Source of the DNA: Sphingomonas albertensis
GTDB lineage: Bacteria; Pseudomonadota; Alphaproteobacteria; Sphingomonadales; Sphingomonadaceae
Length of the DNA: 44,802 nucleotides
Direction: 5' to 3'
Assembly: GCF_014358075.1 (NCBI RefSeq)
Contig: NZ_JACONT010000036.1
Span: forward strand, 1 to 44,802
Position numbers and translations under genes: made by a program. Every line of letters begins with the position of its first letter. The stretch's first letter is position 1. The notes below the pieces were generated by a model. The model had not been told where the DNA came from and did no database searches. It saw nothing but the letters and a program-made list of their open reading frames with translations. Of this stretch, positions 34,224 to 44,760 are shown piece after piece.

Positions 34224-34336
34224 CAACGCTTTTTCTTGCCCGGAAAACCGGGATTTATGGCAAGTGGCCGAAATGAAACAGTTGCAAAAGAGGACCCATG
34301 TTCTGATGTTTGGGTATGCTGATAAAGGGTGTTGCG

Positions 34337-34975
34337 ATGCGGGATGAACTGGACGGGGCCGCAAGGCAGGCGGTTACTGACGATGTGCTGGGTCCCGACG
34401 GCAAGCTGATTGTCCCCGAAGACGTAGCGTCGGCGATCCGTACGCTGATCCGTTGGGCGGGCGACGATCCGACGCGTGAGGGGCTGCTCGATACGCCGCG
34501 GCGTGTTGCACGTGCGTGGAAGGAATATTGCGCGGGCTATGGCGACGATCCGGCGAAACACCTCGACCGGGTGTTCGAGGAAGTCGGCGGTTATGACGAG
34601 ATCGTGCTACTGAAGGACATCCCGTTCCAGTCGCATTGCGAGCATCACATGGCACCGATCATCGGCAAGGCGCACATCGCGTATCTGCCGCGCAACCATG
34701 TCGTCGGCATTTCGAAGCTCGCACGCGTGCTGCACGGGTTCGCGCGGCGGTTGCAGGTGCAGGAGCGGCTGACCGCGGAAGTGGCCGATTGCATCTGGGA
34801 CAATCTCAAGCCGCAGGGCGTCGCGGTGGTGATCGAGGCAAGCCATGCGTGCATGACCGCGCGCGGCGTGCGGACGCCGGGCGTGACGATGGTGACGAGC
34901 CGGATGATGGGCGTGTTCCGCGACGACGAACGCAGCCGCAAGGAAGTGCTGGCGTTGATGGGACAGCGCGCCTGA
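34337..34975 (+). CDS. folE: GTP cyclohydrolase I
   Basis: Enzyme of 212 aa making dihydroneopterin triphosphate from GTP, the first step of folate and pterin synthesis. The zinc-site block SHCEHH is at 99-104, with the partner Cys in the later ASHACMTARGV segment. GVISK-type GISKLARV and QVQERLT motifs are also present. The ATG at 34337 has AAAGGG eight bases upstream. The stop overlaps the next gene's ATG (TGATG), so the pterin genes form a coupled operon with folB at the end. Confidence 0.95.
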   Translation: MRDELDGAARQAVTDDVLGPDGKLIVPEDVASAIRTLIRWAGDDPTREGLLDTPRRVARAWKEYCAGYGDDPAKHLDRVFEEVGGYDEIVLLKDIPFQSHCEHHMAPIIGKAHIAYLPRNHVVGISKLARVLHGFARRLQVQERLTAEVADCIWDNLKPQGVAVVIEASHACMTARGVRTPGVTMVTSRMMGVFRDDERSRKEVLALMGQRA

Positions 34976-35733
34976 TGCGGACCGTGCTGGTCACGGGCGG
35001 CGCGAAGCGGTTGGGCGCGGCGATCGTGCGGCGACTGGCGGCGGATGGCTACGCGGTGATCGTGCATCAGGGGCATTCGCGGGACGAGGCCGAGGCGCTG
35101 GTGGCGGAGATCATTGGCGGCGGCGGTAGTGCCGCGGCGGTGGCAGGCGACCTGAGTGATCTCGGCGCGATCGGCGACCTGTTCGCGGCGGCGCGGGCTG
35201 CGATCGGCGGACCGATCGACGGCCTGGTCAACTGCGCTTCGCGGTTCGAGTTCGACCGGCCACCGACGGTGGATCCGGTGCTGTTCGCCGAACTGAGCGC
35301 GATCAATTGCGGCGCGCCGGTGTTGCTCTCTTCGGCGCTGGCGTCGCAGGACGACGTGGCGGACGGCGCGGTGGTCAATGTGCTCGATCAAAAAGTGGCC
35401 AACCTGAACCCCGACTTCTTCTCGTACAGTTGCGGGAAGATCGCCCTGGAGGGCGCGACGACGATGCTGGCACAGGCGCTCGGCCCGCGGATCGCGGTGA
35501 ACGCGGTGTCGCCGGGTCTGACCTTGCCGAGCGGCGACCAGACCGAAGCGGAGTTCGCGGCGGTGGCCAGCGACAATCTGCTGCGGCGACCGGTCGGGGC
35601 GGAGGCGGTCGCGGATGCGGTCGCGTGGCTGCTGACCGCGAAGGGTGTGACGGGGCAGAATGTATTCGTTGATTGCGGACAACGGTTTCTGACACGCGAT
35701 GGCGATGTGATGTTCGAGGGACGCAATGGCTGA
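34975..35733 (+). CDS. FolM-like pteridine reductase (SDR family)
   Basis: Short-chain dehydrogenase of 252 aa. The cofactor motif TGGAKRLG (7-14) fits TGx3RxG, the hallmark of pteridine reductases PTR1 and FolM, rather than the usual TGxxxGxG. Catalytic Tyr151 and Lys155 are in FSYSCGKIALEG. The Ser position before them is Asp in NVLDQKVANLNPDF, as in PTR1-type enzymes. Being coupled between folE and folB supports reduction of dihydromonapterin or dihydrofolate. It is encoded with a one-base overlap to folE and an eight-base overlap to folB. Confidence 0.83.
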   Translation: MRTVLVTGGAKRLGAAIVRRLAADGYAVIVHQGHSRDEAEALVAEIIGGGGSAAAVAGDLSDLGAIGDLFAAARAAIGGPIDGLVNCASRFEFDRPPTVDPVLFAELSAINCGAPVLLSSALASQDDVADGAVVNVLDQKVANLNPDFFSYSCGKIALEGATTMLAQALGPRIAVNAVSPGLTLPSGDQTEAEFAAVASDNLLRRPVGAEAVADAVAWLLTAKGVTGQNVFVDCGQRFLTRDGDVMFEGRNG

Positions 35734-36076
35734 GTTCACGACGATCCTCGACGGTTTCGAGGTCATGATGCGGCTCGGCATCCATCCGCATGAGGTGGCG
35801 CCGCAACGCGTGGTCGTTTCGGTCGAGATGACGGTCGTGTATCCAGGCCCGCTCGGCGAGGATGCGATCGGCGAAGTGCTCGACTATGATTTCGTCCGCA
35901 CGGGGATCCGCGCGCTGACGGCGGAGCGCCCGTTCGCGTTGCAGGAAACGCTCTGCGAGGCGATTGCCGGGCTGTGCTTGGCGGATGCGCGAGTGAGGCG
36001 GGTCAAGGTCCGAACGGTGAAGGCCGATGTCTACCCCGACGCCCGCGTCGGCTGCGAGATCGTCCGCTCTCATTAA
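35726..36076 (+). CDS. folB: Dihydroneopterin aldolase
   Basis: Enzyme of 116 aa that cleaves dihydroneopterin to 6-hydroxymethyldihydropterin and glycolaldehyde. Family segments are MMRLGIHPHEVAPQRVVVSV (14-33), the substrate Glu in FALQETLCEAIAG, and LDYDFVRTGI. The length is usual. The start overlaps the FolM-like gene by eight bases. Some members act as epimerase on the triphosphate, which cannot be separated by sequence. Confidence 0.88.
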   Translation: MAEFTTILDGFEVMMRLGIHPHEVAPQRVVVSVEMTVVYPGPLGEDAIGEVLDYDFVRTGIRALTAERPFALQETLCEAIAGLCLADARVRRVKVRTVKADVYPDARVGCEIVRSH

Positions 36077-36078
36077 TG

Positions 36079-36206
36079 CTCCCCGCATGCGGGGAGGGGG
36101 ACCAGCGTAGCTGGTGGTGGGGCGTGCCGCGCACGGTACGCGTGGGGAAGCCCCCCTCCACCCCCACGCAAGCGCGTGGCGGTCCCCCTCCCCGTGCCGG
36201 GGAGGA
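36079..36206. repeat. Paired intergenic palindrome, family E
   Basis: CTCCCCGCATGCGGGGAGGG (36079-36098) plus GGACC..GTAGCTGGTGGTGGGG is mirrored by CCCCCAC..GGTCCCCCTCCCCGTGCCGGGGAGG, ending at 36206. It lies after folB in the convergent gap with leuA. Confidence 0.7.
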
Positions 36207-36261
36207 TTACGTATGGCCACCCTTCAACTTTGGTTACGAAGGCGCCGCAAGTGATGCACTG

Positions 36262-36365
36262 CTCCCTCTCCCCTCCGGGGAGAGGGCTGGGGTGAGGGGC
36301 TGTTCCGGGCGGTGCCCTGCTTGGCGGGCCCCTCACCCCGACCCTCTCCCCGGAGGGGAGAGGAA
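36262..36365. repeat. Paired intergenic palindrome, family D
   Basis: Arms of about 37 bases (36264-36300 and 36328-36363) are inverse copies: CCCTCTCCCCTCCGGGGAGA on the left and CTCTCCCCGGAGGGGAGAGG on the right, with GGGTGAGGGGC/GCCCCTCACCCC inside. They flank 27 bases and end 12 bases before the leuA stop. Confidence 0.75.
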
Positions 36366-36374
36366 AAAGGTCAG

Positions 36375-38033
36375 CTAGGCCCGGTTGGCGGCCGACAACA
36401 CTGCGCGCACCGAGGCGGTGGCGATGTCGGTGTCCATGCCGACGCCGAACACCGTCTTGCCCCCGGCGGTCCGACATTCGACATACGCCGCCGCCTGCGC
36501 GTCCGCACCGTGGCCGATCGCATGTTCGTTATAGTCCACCACGTCGAGCGTCGGCCCGGTCGACTCCGCGATCGCCGCGATCACGCCCGAGATCAGCCCG
36601 TTGCCGCGCCCGGAGATCGACCGCTCCTCGCCGTCAATCGCGACGCGGCCGATGAAGACGCGCTGCCCCGAGGCACCGCTCTCCTCGTAATCGCGCAACT
36701 CCACGCGGTCGTCTGCCTGCGGCATGTAGGTCCGTTCGAACAGGCCCCAGATGTCCGCCGCATTCAGCTCGCGGCTGGTCTCGTCGGCATAGGCCTGGAC
36801 GTGACGGCTGAAGTCCGCCTGCAATCGCTTGGGCAGCTTCAGCCCCTTGTCCTGCTCGATCACCCAGGCGACGCCGCCCTTGCCCGACTGCGAGTTGACG
36901 CGGATCACCGCTTCGTAGCTGCGGCCCAGATCGGCGGGGTCGATCGGCAGATACGGCACCTCCCACAGCGTCTCGTTCTTCGCCTCCTGCGCCGCGAAGC
37001 CCTTCTTGATCGCGTCCTGATGCGATCCGGAAAACGCGGTGAAGACCAGGTCGCCGGCATAGGGCGTGCGCGGGTGGACGGGAATGTTGGTGCAGTAATT
37101 GACCGTGTTCACGACCCCGTCGATGTCCGACAGGTCGAGCTTCGGATCGACGCCTTGCGTGTACATGTTGAGCGCGACGGTCACGAGATCGCAATTGCCG
37201 GTGCGCTCGCCATTGCCGAGCAGACAGCCCTCGACGCGGTCCGCGCCCGCCATCATGCCGAGCTCGGCTGCGGCGACGCCGGTGCCGCGGTCGTTATGCG
37301 TGTGCAGCGAAATCGCCACCGCGTCGCGGTTGCGGATGTGGCGACCGAACCATTCGATCTGGTCGGCATAGATGTTCGGCGTCGCGCACTCGACCGTCGC
37401 GGGCAGGTTGAAGATGATCGGATTCTCGGGCGTCGGCATGAGGACGTCCATCACCGCCTCGCAAACCTCGAGGCTGAAATCGAGTTCGGCGGTCGAAAAG
37501 GTCTCGGGGCTGTATTCGAACTGCCAGCGGACGTTGGGCTGCTTGGCGGCCTCGTCGCGCAATACCTTGGCGCCATCGATGGCGATCTGCTTCACCTGCG
37601 CGCGGTCCATCCCGAACACGATCTTCCGCCACGCCGGCGACACCGCGTTGTAAAGGTGCACGATCGCGGTCTTCGCACCGACGAGGCTGGCAAAGCTCGT
37701 CTCGATCAGGTCGCGGCGCGACTGGGTCAACACCTGGATCGAAACGTCGTCGGGGATCCGCCCGGTCTTCACGAGGCCGGAGATGAAGTCGAACTCGGTT
37801 GCACCCGCACTCGGGAATCCGACCTCGATCTCCTTCAGCCCGACCTTGCAGAGCAGGTCAAAGAAGCGCGTCTTCTTCTCGGCATCCATCGGGTCGATCA
37901 GCGCCTGGTTGCCGTCGCGCAGATCGGTCGAGAGCCAGCGCGGCGGTTTGACGATGGTCTTCGACGGCCATTGGCGGTCGGGCAGGTCGACTTGGGGGAA
38001 GGGACGGTATTTGGTCGATGGGTCGCGCAGCAT
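36375..38033 (-). CDS. leuA: 2-isopropylmalate synthase
   Basis: Enzyme of 552 aa for the first committed step of leucine synthesis, joining acetyl-CoA to 2-oxoisovalerate. It is the longer fungal/actinobacterial-type class (LeuA type 2), marked by the [13 protein letters not shown] start and [11 protein letters not shown] active site. The zinc-site HTHNDRG motif is present. A C-terminal regulatory domain (about 430-550) with [14 protein letters not shown] and [15 protein letters not shown] should bind leucine. It is preceded by a leader peptide and inverted repeats (38070-38166) that look like transcription or translation attenuation. Confidence 0.95.
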   Translation of the reverse strand: MLRDPSTKYRPFPQVDLPDRQWPSKTIVKPPRWLSTDLRDGNQALIDPMDAEKKTRFFDLLCKVGLKEIEVGFPSAGATEFDFISGLVKTGRIPDDVSIQVLTQSRRDLIETSFASLVGAKTAIVHLYNAVSPAWRKIVFGMDRAQVKQIAIDGAKVLRDEAAKQPNVRWQFEYSPETFSTAELDFSLEVCEAVMDVLMPTPENPIIFNLPATVECATPNIYADQIEWFGRHIRNRDAVAISLHTHNDRGTGVAAAELGMMAGADRVEGCLLGNGERTGNCDLVTVALNMYTQGVDPKLDLSDIDGVVNTVNYCTNIPVHPRTPYAGDLVFTAFSGSHQDAIKKGFAAQEAKNETLWEVPYLPIDPADLGRSYEAVIRVNSQSGKGGVAWVIEQDKGLKLPKRLQADFSRHVQAYADETSRELNAADIWGLFERTYMPQADDRVELRDYEESGASGQRVFIGRVAIDGEERSISGRGNGLISGVIAAIAESTGPTLDVVDYNEHAIGHGADAQAAAYVECRTAGGKTVFGVGMDTDIATASVRAVLSAANRA

Positions 38034-38069
38034 GGCCAGTCTCTCGTGTCGTCGGGAGCGTTCGGGTCA

Positions 38070-38129
38070 GCCCTTAGGCGCGAGGCGCGGGGCATGGCTA
38101 CCGCGCAAACGATCGGCGCGCCTAAGGGC
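38070..38129 (-). promoter_or_regulatory. Putative leuA attenuator stems
   Basis: A perfect 13-base inverted repeat pairs GCCCTTAGGCGCG (38129-38117, minus strand) with CGCGCCTAAGGGC (38082-38070). Inside it, GCGCGG (38106-38101) and CCGCGC (38090-38085) form a second stem. The first arm overlaps the last codons and stop of the leader peptide, so ribosome position on the Leu codons would decide which stem forms. No T run follows the last arm, so the output may be at Rho or at leuA translation. Confidence 0.55.
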
Positions 38130-38166
38130 GCGTAAGTCGAAGCAGCAGGAGGCGACCATGCGTCAT
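38122..38166 (-). CDS. leuL: leuA leader peptide
   Basis: A 14-codon frame encodes MTHGRLLLLRLTRP: four Leu in a row and a fifth shortly after, then the stop TAG at 38124-38122. AGGACGG lies just upstream of the ATG. It ends 88 bases before leuA on the same strand. A run of codons for the end product, followed by alternative stems, is the classical layout of amino-acid attenuators. Named leuL by analogy; not shown by any experiment here. Confidence 0.65.
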   Translation of the reverse strand: MTHGRLLLLRLTRP

Positions 38167-38175
38167 TGATGCCGT

Positions 38176-38213
38176 CCTATCGCGCGGACACGTGCCGTGT
38201 CCAGCGCGATAGG
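38176..38213. terminator. Strong hairpin between yceI and leuL
   Basis: CCTATCGCGC-GGACACG (38176-38192) pairs with CGTGTCC-A-GCGCGATAGG (38196-38213), a 17-base-pair stem with one bulged A and a three-base loop. It lies 13 bases after the yceI stop. Neither strand has a T tract directly after it, so it is an atypical terminator or part of the leuA leader. Confidence 0.45.
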
Positions 38214-38225
38214 AATTTCGACAGA

Positions 38226-38831
38226 TTATTGCGCCGAGAAGGCCGCGTTGATCGTCAGATCGACCTTGTCCGACACCACCGGGGCATAGGCGCCCAGGTT
38301 GAAGTCGCTGCGCTTGATCGAGGTCGTCGCGCGGAAACCGAAGTTGAGTTTCTTGTTCATCGGGTTCGCGCCCGCGCCGATGAAGGTCGCCTGGAGCACG
38401 ACCGGCTTGGTGACGCCCTTGAGCGTGAGGTCGCCGGTGATCGTCGCCTTGTCGCCGGTCGCGACGACCTTGGTCGAGACGAACTTGGCGGTCGGGTAGG
38501 TCGCCGCGTCGAAGAAGTCCTTCGACTTCAGGTGGCCGGCGAACGGCGCGGCGGTGACCGAGAGCTGGTCGATCGCGAAATTGACCTCGACCTTGGTGGC
38601 GTTCGGCTTGGCGGGATCGATCGTGATGCTGCCCCCCGACGCGCCGAGCTGCCCTTCGAGCATCGAGAAGCCCATGTGGTTGACCTGCCACGTGACCTGC
38701 GTGTGGTTGGGATCGACGGCGTAGGTGCCGGCGGTCACGCGCGCCTTGACGGGCGCGCCGGGGATTGCCGCGGTCTGCGCCATGATGGGGGCTGCGGTGA
38801 GGACGAGGATGGTGGCTAGGACTAGGCGCAT
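38226..38831 (-). CDS. YceI family periplasmic protein
   Basis: Protein of 201 aa with a Sec signal (MRLVLATILVLTAAPIMAQ). The lipocalin-like YceI barrel follows: GTYAVDPNHTQVTWQVNHMG, GASGGSITIDPAKPNATKVE, FDAATYPTAKFVST, ITGDLTLKGVTKPV and the C-terminal VSDKVDLTINAAF. YceI proteins bind polyisoprenoids or ubiquinone-like lipids in the periplasm; the ligand here is unknown. The ATG at 38831 has AGGAGA upstream. It lies directly upstream of the leuA leader on the same strand. Confidence 0.92.
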   Translation of the reverse strand: MRLVLATILVLTAAPIMAQTAAIPGAPVKARVTAGTYAVDPNHTQVTWQVNHMGFSMLEGQLGASGGSITIDPAKPNATKVEVNFAIDQLSVTAAPFAGHLKSKDFFDAATYPTAKFVSTKVVATGDKATITGDLTLKGVTKPVVLQATFIGAGANPMNKKLNFGFRATTSIKRSDFNLGAYAPVVSDKVDLTINAAFSAQ

Positions 38832-38960
38832 GCGGGGTCTCCTGTTGATCGCGCGATGCTGGCCGAGGGGAGGGGGCGCGTCAAACGGCGTTATGCCAAC
38901 GCTGTGTTTCGGATTTGGGTCGGTGGGGGGCGGGCACACGGGGTGAACGGCACCGCCACT

Positions 38961-39042
38961 CTTGTTCCCCGGCGGACGCGGGGGCCCAGCTAAATCCCGA
39001 TCACCGCCCGAGACCCTGGACCCCCGCGTTCGCGGGGGACAA
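38961..39042. repeat. Paired intergenic palindrome, family A
   Basis: TTGTTCCCCGGCGGACGCGG (38962-38981) with GGGCCCAG is mirrored by CTGGACCCCCGCGTTCGCGGGGGACAAG, ending at 39042. Part of the 467-base gap between yceI and ilvC, which has no gene. Confidence 0.75.
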
Positions 39043-39070
39043 GGGAGGGGAGACCGGCCCCCACCTCACA

Positions 39071-39178
39071 ATACCACCCCGGCGAAGGCCGGGGCCCAAT
39101 TGGAAAGGCTTTAGTAACGGGGCGCCGTCCTCAGTTGGCGACGTCCCCCAATTGGGCCCCGGCCTTCGCCGGGGTGGA
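39071..39178. repeat. Paired intergenic palindrome, family A
   Basis: TACCACCCCGGCGAAGGCCG (39072-39091) continuing GGGCCCAATTGG is mirrored by CCAATTGGGCCCCGGCCTTCGCCGGGGTGGA-like sequence to about 39178. Very regular, about 30 bases per arm around a 45-base spacer. Confidence 0.8.
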
Positions 39179-39298
39179 GTGGGGGTGTGGGGGCAACCGA
39201 AACGCGCACCCCGCGCCAGCCCGTCGGACCCGGCGAAGCCGTGCCCTATGGGCAGGCTCCGTCGTGCCGGCCGGTCGATAAAGCGAAAACTGACGAAG

Positions 39299-40940
<1,642 letters not shown>

Positions 40941-40949
40941 GGTTCAGTC

Positions 40950-41068
40950 TCCCCCCCGCCCGCTTGCGGGAGGGGGTAGGGGGTGGGCGCGCGGATGGCC
41001 GCAGGCGATGCCGGTCGGGATTGAGCGCGAGCCCACCCCCGGCCCCTCCCGCATGCGGGAGGGGGGAA
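40950..41068. repeat. Paired intergenic palindrome, family B variant
   Basis: CCCCCGCCCGCTTGCGGGAGGGGG with TAGGGGGTGGG (40952-40985) is mirrored by CCCACCCCCGGCCCCTCCCGCATGCGGGAGGGGG to about 41066. It lies between ilvB and ilvN inside the operon. Confidence 0.75.
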
Positions 41069-41083
41069 GAAGAAACGCGACCA

Positions 41084-42832
41084 TCACACCAGCGCCTTCG
41101 CTTCGTCGTCCATCGTGCCGGACACTTCGTTCGCCTGCAGGATCATGTCGGTATGCGCCGCGCCCGACGGGATCATCGGGAAGCAGTTGGTCAGCTGCGA
41201 CACGCGGCAATCGACGATCACCGGGCCGTCATAGGCGAGCATCTCGGCGATCCCGCTGTCGAGCTGGTCGCGCGTCTCGATCAGGATGCCCTTCCAGCCA
41301 TACGCCTCGCCCAGCTTGACGAAATCGGGCAGCGAATCCGAATAGCTCTCGGCATAGCGGCTCTCATAGGTGAGCTCCTGCCACTGGCGGACCATGCCCA
41401 TATACTGGTTGTTGAGGATGAAGATCTTCACCGGCAACCGGTATTGCGACGCCGTCGCCAACTCTTGGATATTCATCTGGATCGACGCCTCGCCGGCGAT
41501 GTCGATCACCAGCGCGTTCGGATTGCCGAGCTGCGCACCGATCGCGGCGGGCAGGCCGTACCCCATCGTGCCGAGACCACCGCTGGTCAGCCACTTGTTC
41601 GGCTTCTCGAACCCGAAATGCTGGGCGGCCCACATCTGGTGCTGGCCGACCTCGGTCGTGATGATCGGCGACTGTGCCTGCGTCGCGTCGAACAGCGCCC
41701 GGATCGCGCGCTGCGGCATGATCTCGTTCGGGTCGTTCTCGGGAAAATCGAGGCACTTCACCGCACGCCAGCCGGCGATCCGACGCTGCCAGTCGGTCGT
41801 GTCGGGCTTGGGATGCTGGCGGCTCTTCCAGATCCGCACCATGTCCTCCAGCGCATGGCCGACATCCGCGATGATCCCTAGATCGACGCGCACGGTCTTG
41901 TTCACCGACGAGCGATCGATGTCGATATGCACCTTCCGCGAGTTCGGGCTGAACGCATCCAGCCGCCCGGTCACGCGGTCGTCGAAGCGGCTACCCAGCG
42001 CGACCACGAGGTCGGCCTGGTTCATCGCCATGTTCGCCTCGTACGTGCCGTGCATCCCGAGCATGCCGAGCCACTGCGGGCCAGACGCGGGATAGGCGCC
42101 GAGGCCCATCAGCGTCGACGTCACCGGTGCGCCGGTGATGCGGACGAGTTCGCACAGCAACTGGCTTGCGGCCGGGCCCGAATTGATGATGCCGCCGCCG
42201 GTATACAGGATCGGACGTTCGGCCGCGGCGAGCATGTCGACGAGTTGCTCGATCTGCGACTGGTCGGCCTTCACCTGCGGGCGATAGGTCTTGTGCTGGA
42301 TCGGTCCCGGCTTCTTGTACCGGGCGGTCGCGACCTGCACGTCCTTCGGGATGTCGACGACCACCGGCCCCGGACGCCCCGAGGTGGCGATATGGAACGC
42401 CTCGTGGATCACGTCGCCAAGCTTGGCGGGATCCTTCACGAGGTAGTTGTGCTTCGAGCAATGGCGTGTGATGCCGACGGTATCGGCCTCCTGGAACGCG
42501 TCGGTGCCGATCAGCGCGGTCGGCACCTGGCCGGTGATCACGACCATCGGGATCGAATCCATCAGCGCGTCGGTGATGCCGGTCACCGCGTTGGTCGCGC
42601 CCGGACCGGAGGTGACGAGCACCACGCCGGGCTTGCCGGTCGAGCGCGCATAGCCTTCGGCGGCATGCGTCGCAGCCTGTTCGTGGCGCACCAGAATGTG
42701 CTTGATCCGGCCGCTGCGAAACAGCGCATCGTAGATCGGCAGCACGGCACCACCCGGATAGCCGAAGACGACCTCCACGCCGAGATCGCACAGCGCCTCG
42801 ATCAGGATATCGGCTCCACTCTTCTCGGTCAT
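41084..42832 (-). CDS. ilvB: Acetolactate synthase large (catalytic) subunit
   Basis: Thiamine-diphosphate enzyme of 582 aa joining pyruvate to pyruvate or 2-oxobutyrate. The catalytic Glu is in LVRHEQAATHAAEGYARSTG. The central FAD domain includes LGMLGMHGTYEANMAMNQAD. The C-terminal ThDP motif reads IDIAGEASIQMNIQELAT; GEA in place of GDG is common in alphaproteobacterial forms. First gene of the branched-chain unit. A TTGACA box lies about 75 bases upstream of its ATG. Some genomes call it ilvI or ilvG. Confidence 0.95.
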   Translation of the reverse strand: MTEKSGADILIEALCDLGVEVVFGYPGGAVLPIYDALFRSGRIKHILVRHEQAATHAAEGYARSTGKPGVVLVTSGPGATNAVTGITDALMDSIPMVVITGQVPTALIGTDAFQEADTVGITRHCSKHNYLVKDPAKLGDVIHEAFHIATSGRPGPVVVDIPKDVQVATARYKKPGPIQHKTYRPQVKADQSQIEQLVDMLAAAERPILYTGGGIINSGPAASQLLCELVRITGAPVTSTLMGLGAYPASGPQWLGMLGMHGTYEANMAMNQADLVVALGSRFDDRVTGRLDAFSPNSRKVHIDIDRSSVNKTVRVDLGIIADVGHALEDMVRIWKSRQHPKPDTTDWQRRIAGWRAVKCLDFPENDPNEIMPQRAIRALFDATQAQSPIITTEVGQHQMWAAQHFGFEKPNKWLTSGGLGTMGYGLPAAIGAQLGNPNALVIDIAGEASIQMNIQELATASQYRLPVKIFILNNQYMGMVRQWQELTYESRYAESYSDSLPDFVKLGEAYGWKGILIETRDQLDSGIAEMLAYDGPVIVDCRVSQLTNCFPMIPSGAAHTDMILQANEVSGTMDDEAKALV

Positions 42833-42879
42833 TTCATATCATCCTTTGCGAGAACGCTGCCTTTAGCGTCTCGTGGAGG

Positions 42880-42911
42880 GGCCGGCTACCGATATAAAAG
42901 ATGCGTGTCAA
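42880..42911 (-). promoter_or_regulatory. Candidate sigma-70 promoter of ilvB
   Basis: A perfect -35 box TTGACA (42911-42906, minus strand) overlaps the end of miaA. The best -10 at a 17-base spacer is only TAGCCG; the TATAT nearby is too close. Weak call resting on the -35 box and position. Confidence 0.3.
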
Positions 42912-42914
42912 ACA

Positions 42915-43844
42915 TCATTTGAGCAATATAGTTTCAAATTGCTGCAGGCGCGTTGGGACATTGAGGGCTTCGGTGCGGGTCCAGGCGGCGGGCGGCTGGT
43001 GTCGGAGCCAGGTGTATTGGCGCTTGGCATAGCGCCGCGTGGCGAGCGATCCGGCGGCGATGGCGTCGGGTTTCGAGGTCTCGCCGCGAACGAGCGCGGC
43101 GATCTCGGGCACACCGATCGCGCGGCGGATCGGGGCGTCCTGTGGGATGTCGGTGCGCGCGAGCAGCGTGGCGATTTCCTCGCGGCTGGTGTCGGCCATC
43201 TTGGCGAAGCGCTGGTCGATGCGCGCGTTGAGCCAGTCGCGGTCGGGGATCAGGATCAGCGTGCGGACGTCGATCGTGTCGCCGATCCCGCCGATCTTCT
43301 CGGTCTGCCAGTCGGCAAGCGTGCGGCCGGTGCCGCGAACGACTTCGAGCGCGCGGGCGACGCGGGTGGTGTCGGCTGCGTTGAGTTTCTGGGCAGCCTG
43401 CGGGTCGAGTTGCGCGAGCGCGGCGTGTGCTTCGGCGACGGGGAGGGCACGGACTTGCTCGCGAAGGTCTGGGTCGATCGCGGGGACGGGCGCGATGCCG
43501 TCGAGCAAGGTGCGGGTATAGAGTCCGGTCCCGCCAACCAGGATCGGCAGCTTCCCCTCCGCGAGCGTGTCGCGGATCGCCAGCGTCGCCTCGGTAGCCC
43601 AGCGCGCCGCGGAGTAGCTCGCGTCGGCGGCATCGACATGGCCGAACAGCCGGTGCGGGGCGCTCGCTTCTTCTTCTACCGACGGGCGGGCGGTGAGGAT
43701 GCGGAGGTCGGCATAGACCTGCGCGGAGTCGGCGTTGATGACGACGCCGTCGTGGCGCGCGGCGATGGCGAGCGCGAGCGCGGACTTGCCGCTCGCGGTC
43801 GGCCCTGCGATGAGCGCGACCTTCGGGAGAGTTTCTATGTTCAC
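42915..43844 (-). CDS. miaA: tRNA dimethylallyltransferase MiaA
   Basis: Enzyme of 309 aa that adds the isopentenyl group to A37 of tRNAs reading UNN codons. The P-loop GPTASGKS is at 14-21, followed by [11 protein letters not shown] and the swinging-domain block [17 protein letters not shown]. The C-terminal [14 protein letters not shown] motif is typical. No ATG lies near the expected start. The GTG at 43844 gives [16 protein letters not shown] and overlaps the divergent serB start by eight bases. Another GTG further upstream is possible. Confidence 0.92.
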   Translation of the reverse strand: MNIETLPKVALIAGPTASGKSALALAIAARHDGVVINADSAQVYADLRILTARPSVEEEASAPHRLFGHVDAADASYSAARWATEATLAIRDTLAEGKLPILVGGTGLYTRTLLDGIAPVPAIDPDLREQVRALPVAEAHAALAQLDPQAAQKLNAADTTRVARALEVVRGTGRTLADWQTEKIGGIGDTIDVRTLILIPDRDWLNARIDQRFAKMADTSREEIATLLARTDIPQDAPIRRAIGVPEIAALVRGETSKPDAIAAGSLATRRYAKRQYTWLRHQPPAAWTRTEALNVPTRLQQFETILLK

Positions 43845-44718
43845 GGCAACGCTTATAGCCTCGGGCACGCTGACCGCAGGCGATATTTCGACCGCGATGG
43901 ACCGCCTGCGCGACGCCGGCTGCGCGCCGGGCGTCAGCGGCTGGATCGACGAGGGCGACGCCGCCGACCTGATCTTCGGGATGGCGCCGAACGCGGCTCG
44001 GGTCGCGCTCGAGGGGGCATTCGCGGCAACTGACGTCGTCGTGCAGTCAAGCCTGACGCGCACCAAGGCGTTAATCGTCGCCGACATGGATTCCACCATG
44101 ATCACCGTCGAGTGCATCGACGAACTCGCCGACTACGCCGGCATCAAGCCGCAGATCGCGGAGATCACCGAGCGCGCGATGCGAGGTGAACTCGATTTCG
44201 AAGCGGCGCTCGACGCTCGCGTGGCGCTCCTCGAAGGCCTGGCCGAAAGCGACATCGAACGCTGCTTAGCCGAGCGCGTGACGATCATGCCGGGGGCGAA
44301 AGCTCTGGTCCGGACGATGCGCGCGCGGGGTGCGGTGGCGGTGCTGGTGTCGGGCGGGTTCACCCGGTTCGCCGAGCCGGTGGCGAAAGCGATCGGCTTC
44401 GACCGCGCGATCGCCAACGTGCTGGAGATCGAGGGCGGCGTGCTGACGGGGACTGTGACCAAGCCGATCGTCGGGTCGAACACGAAGCTGACGACGCTGC
44501 GGGCGGCAATCGCCGAGCGAGGGATCACCGTCGAGGAGTCGCTCGCGGTCGGTGACGGCGCGAACGATCTGGCGATGATCGAGGCGGCGGGACTTGGGGT
44601 GGCGTATCATGCCAAGCCCGTCGTTGCGGCCGCTGCGGCTGCGCGGGTGGATCACGGCGACCTGACTGCGCTCCTCTATGCGCAGGGTATCGCGAAGCAG
44701 CATTGGGTGCTGGACTAG
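43837..44718 (+). CDS. serB: Phosphoserine phosphatase SerB
   Basis: HAD-family phosphatase of 293 aa, the last step of serine synthesis. An N-terminal ACT-like domain (about 1-70) precedes the catalytic domain with DMDST at 83-87 (nucleophile Asp83, acid Asp85), VSGGFTRF and [20 protein letters not shown]. The ATG at 43837 has GGGAGAG at good distance. It is divergent from miaA and shares bases with its start. Confidence 0.95.
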   Translation: MFTATLIASGTLTAGDISTAMDRLRDAGCAPGVSGWIDEGDAADLIFGMAPNAARVALEGAFAATDVVVQSSLTRTKALIVADMDSTMITVECIDELADYAGIKPQIAEITERAMRGELDFEAALDARVALLEGLAESDIERCLAERVTIMPGAKALVRTMRARGAVAVLVSGGFTRFAEPVAKAIGFDRAIANVLEIEGGVLTGTVTKPIVGSNTKLTTLRAAIAERGITVEESLAVGDGANDLAMIEAAGLGVAYHAKPVVAAAAAARVDHGDLTALLYAQGIAKQHWVLD

Positions 44719-44726
44719 AGCCTTCA

Positions 44727-44760
44727 CCCCTCCCTGAAAGGGAGGGGCAGGGGGTGGGTC
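44727..44760. repeat. Intergenic palindrome arm, family B
   Basis: CCCCTCCCTGAAAGGGAGGG (44727-44746) with CAGGGGGTGGGTCGG matches arm 1 at 10354. The partner arm probably lies beyond the window end. Confidence 0.65.

Noticed and set aside
41470..41530. IlvB ThDP motif GEA instead of GDG as a sign of inactivity
   Set aside because: This variant is normal in alphaproteobacterial acetolactate synthases and the catalytic Glu is intact.
42870..42915. Possible ilv leader peptide [10 protein letters not shown] before ilvB
   Set aside because: It has no Ile or Val codons, no alternative stems and no ribosome-binding site; it starts inside the miaA stop.
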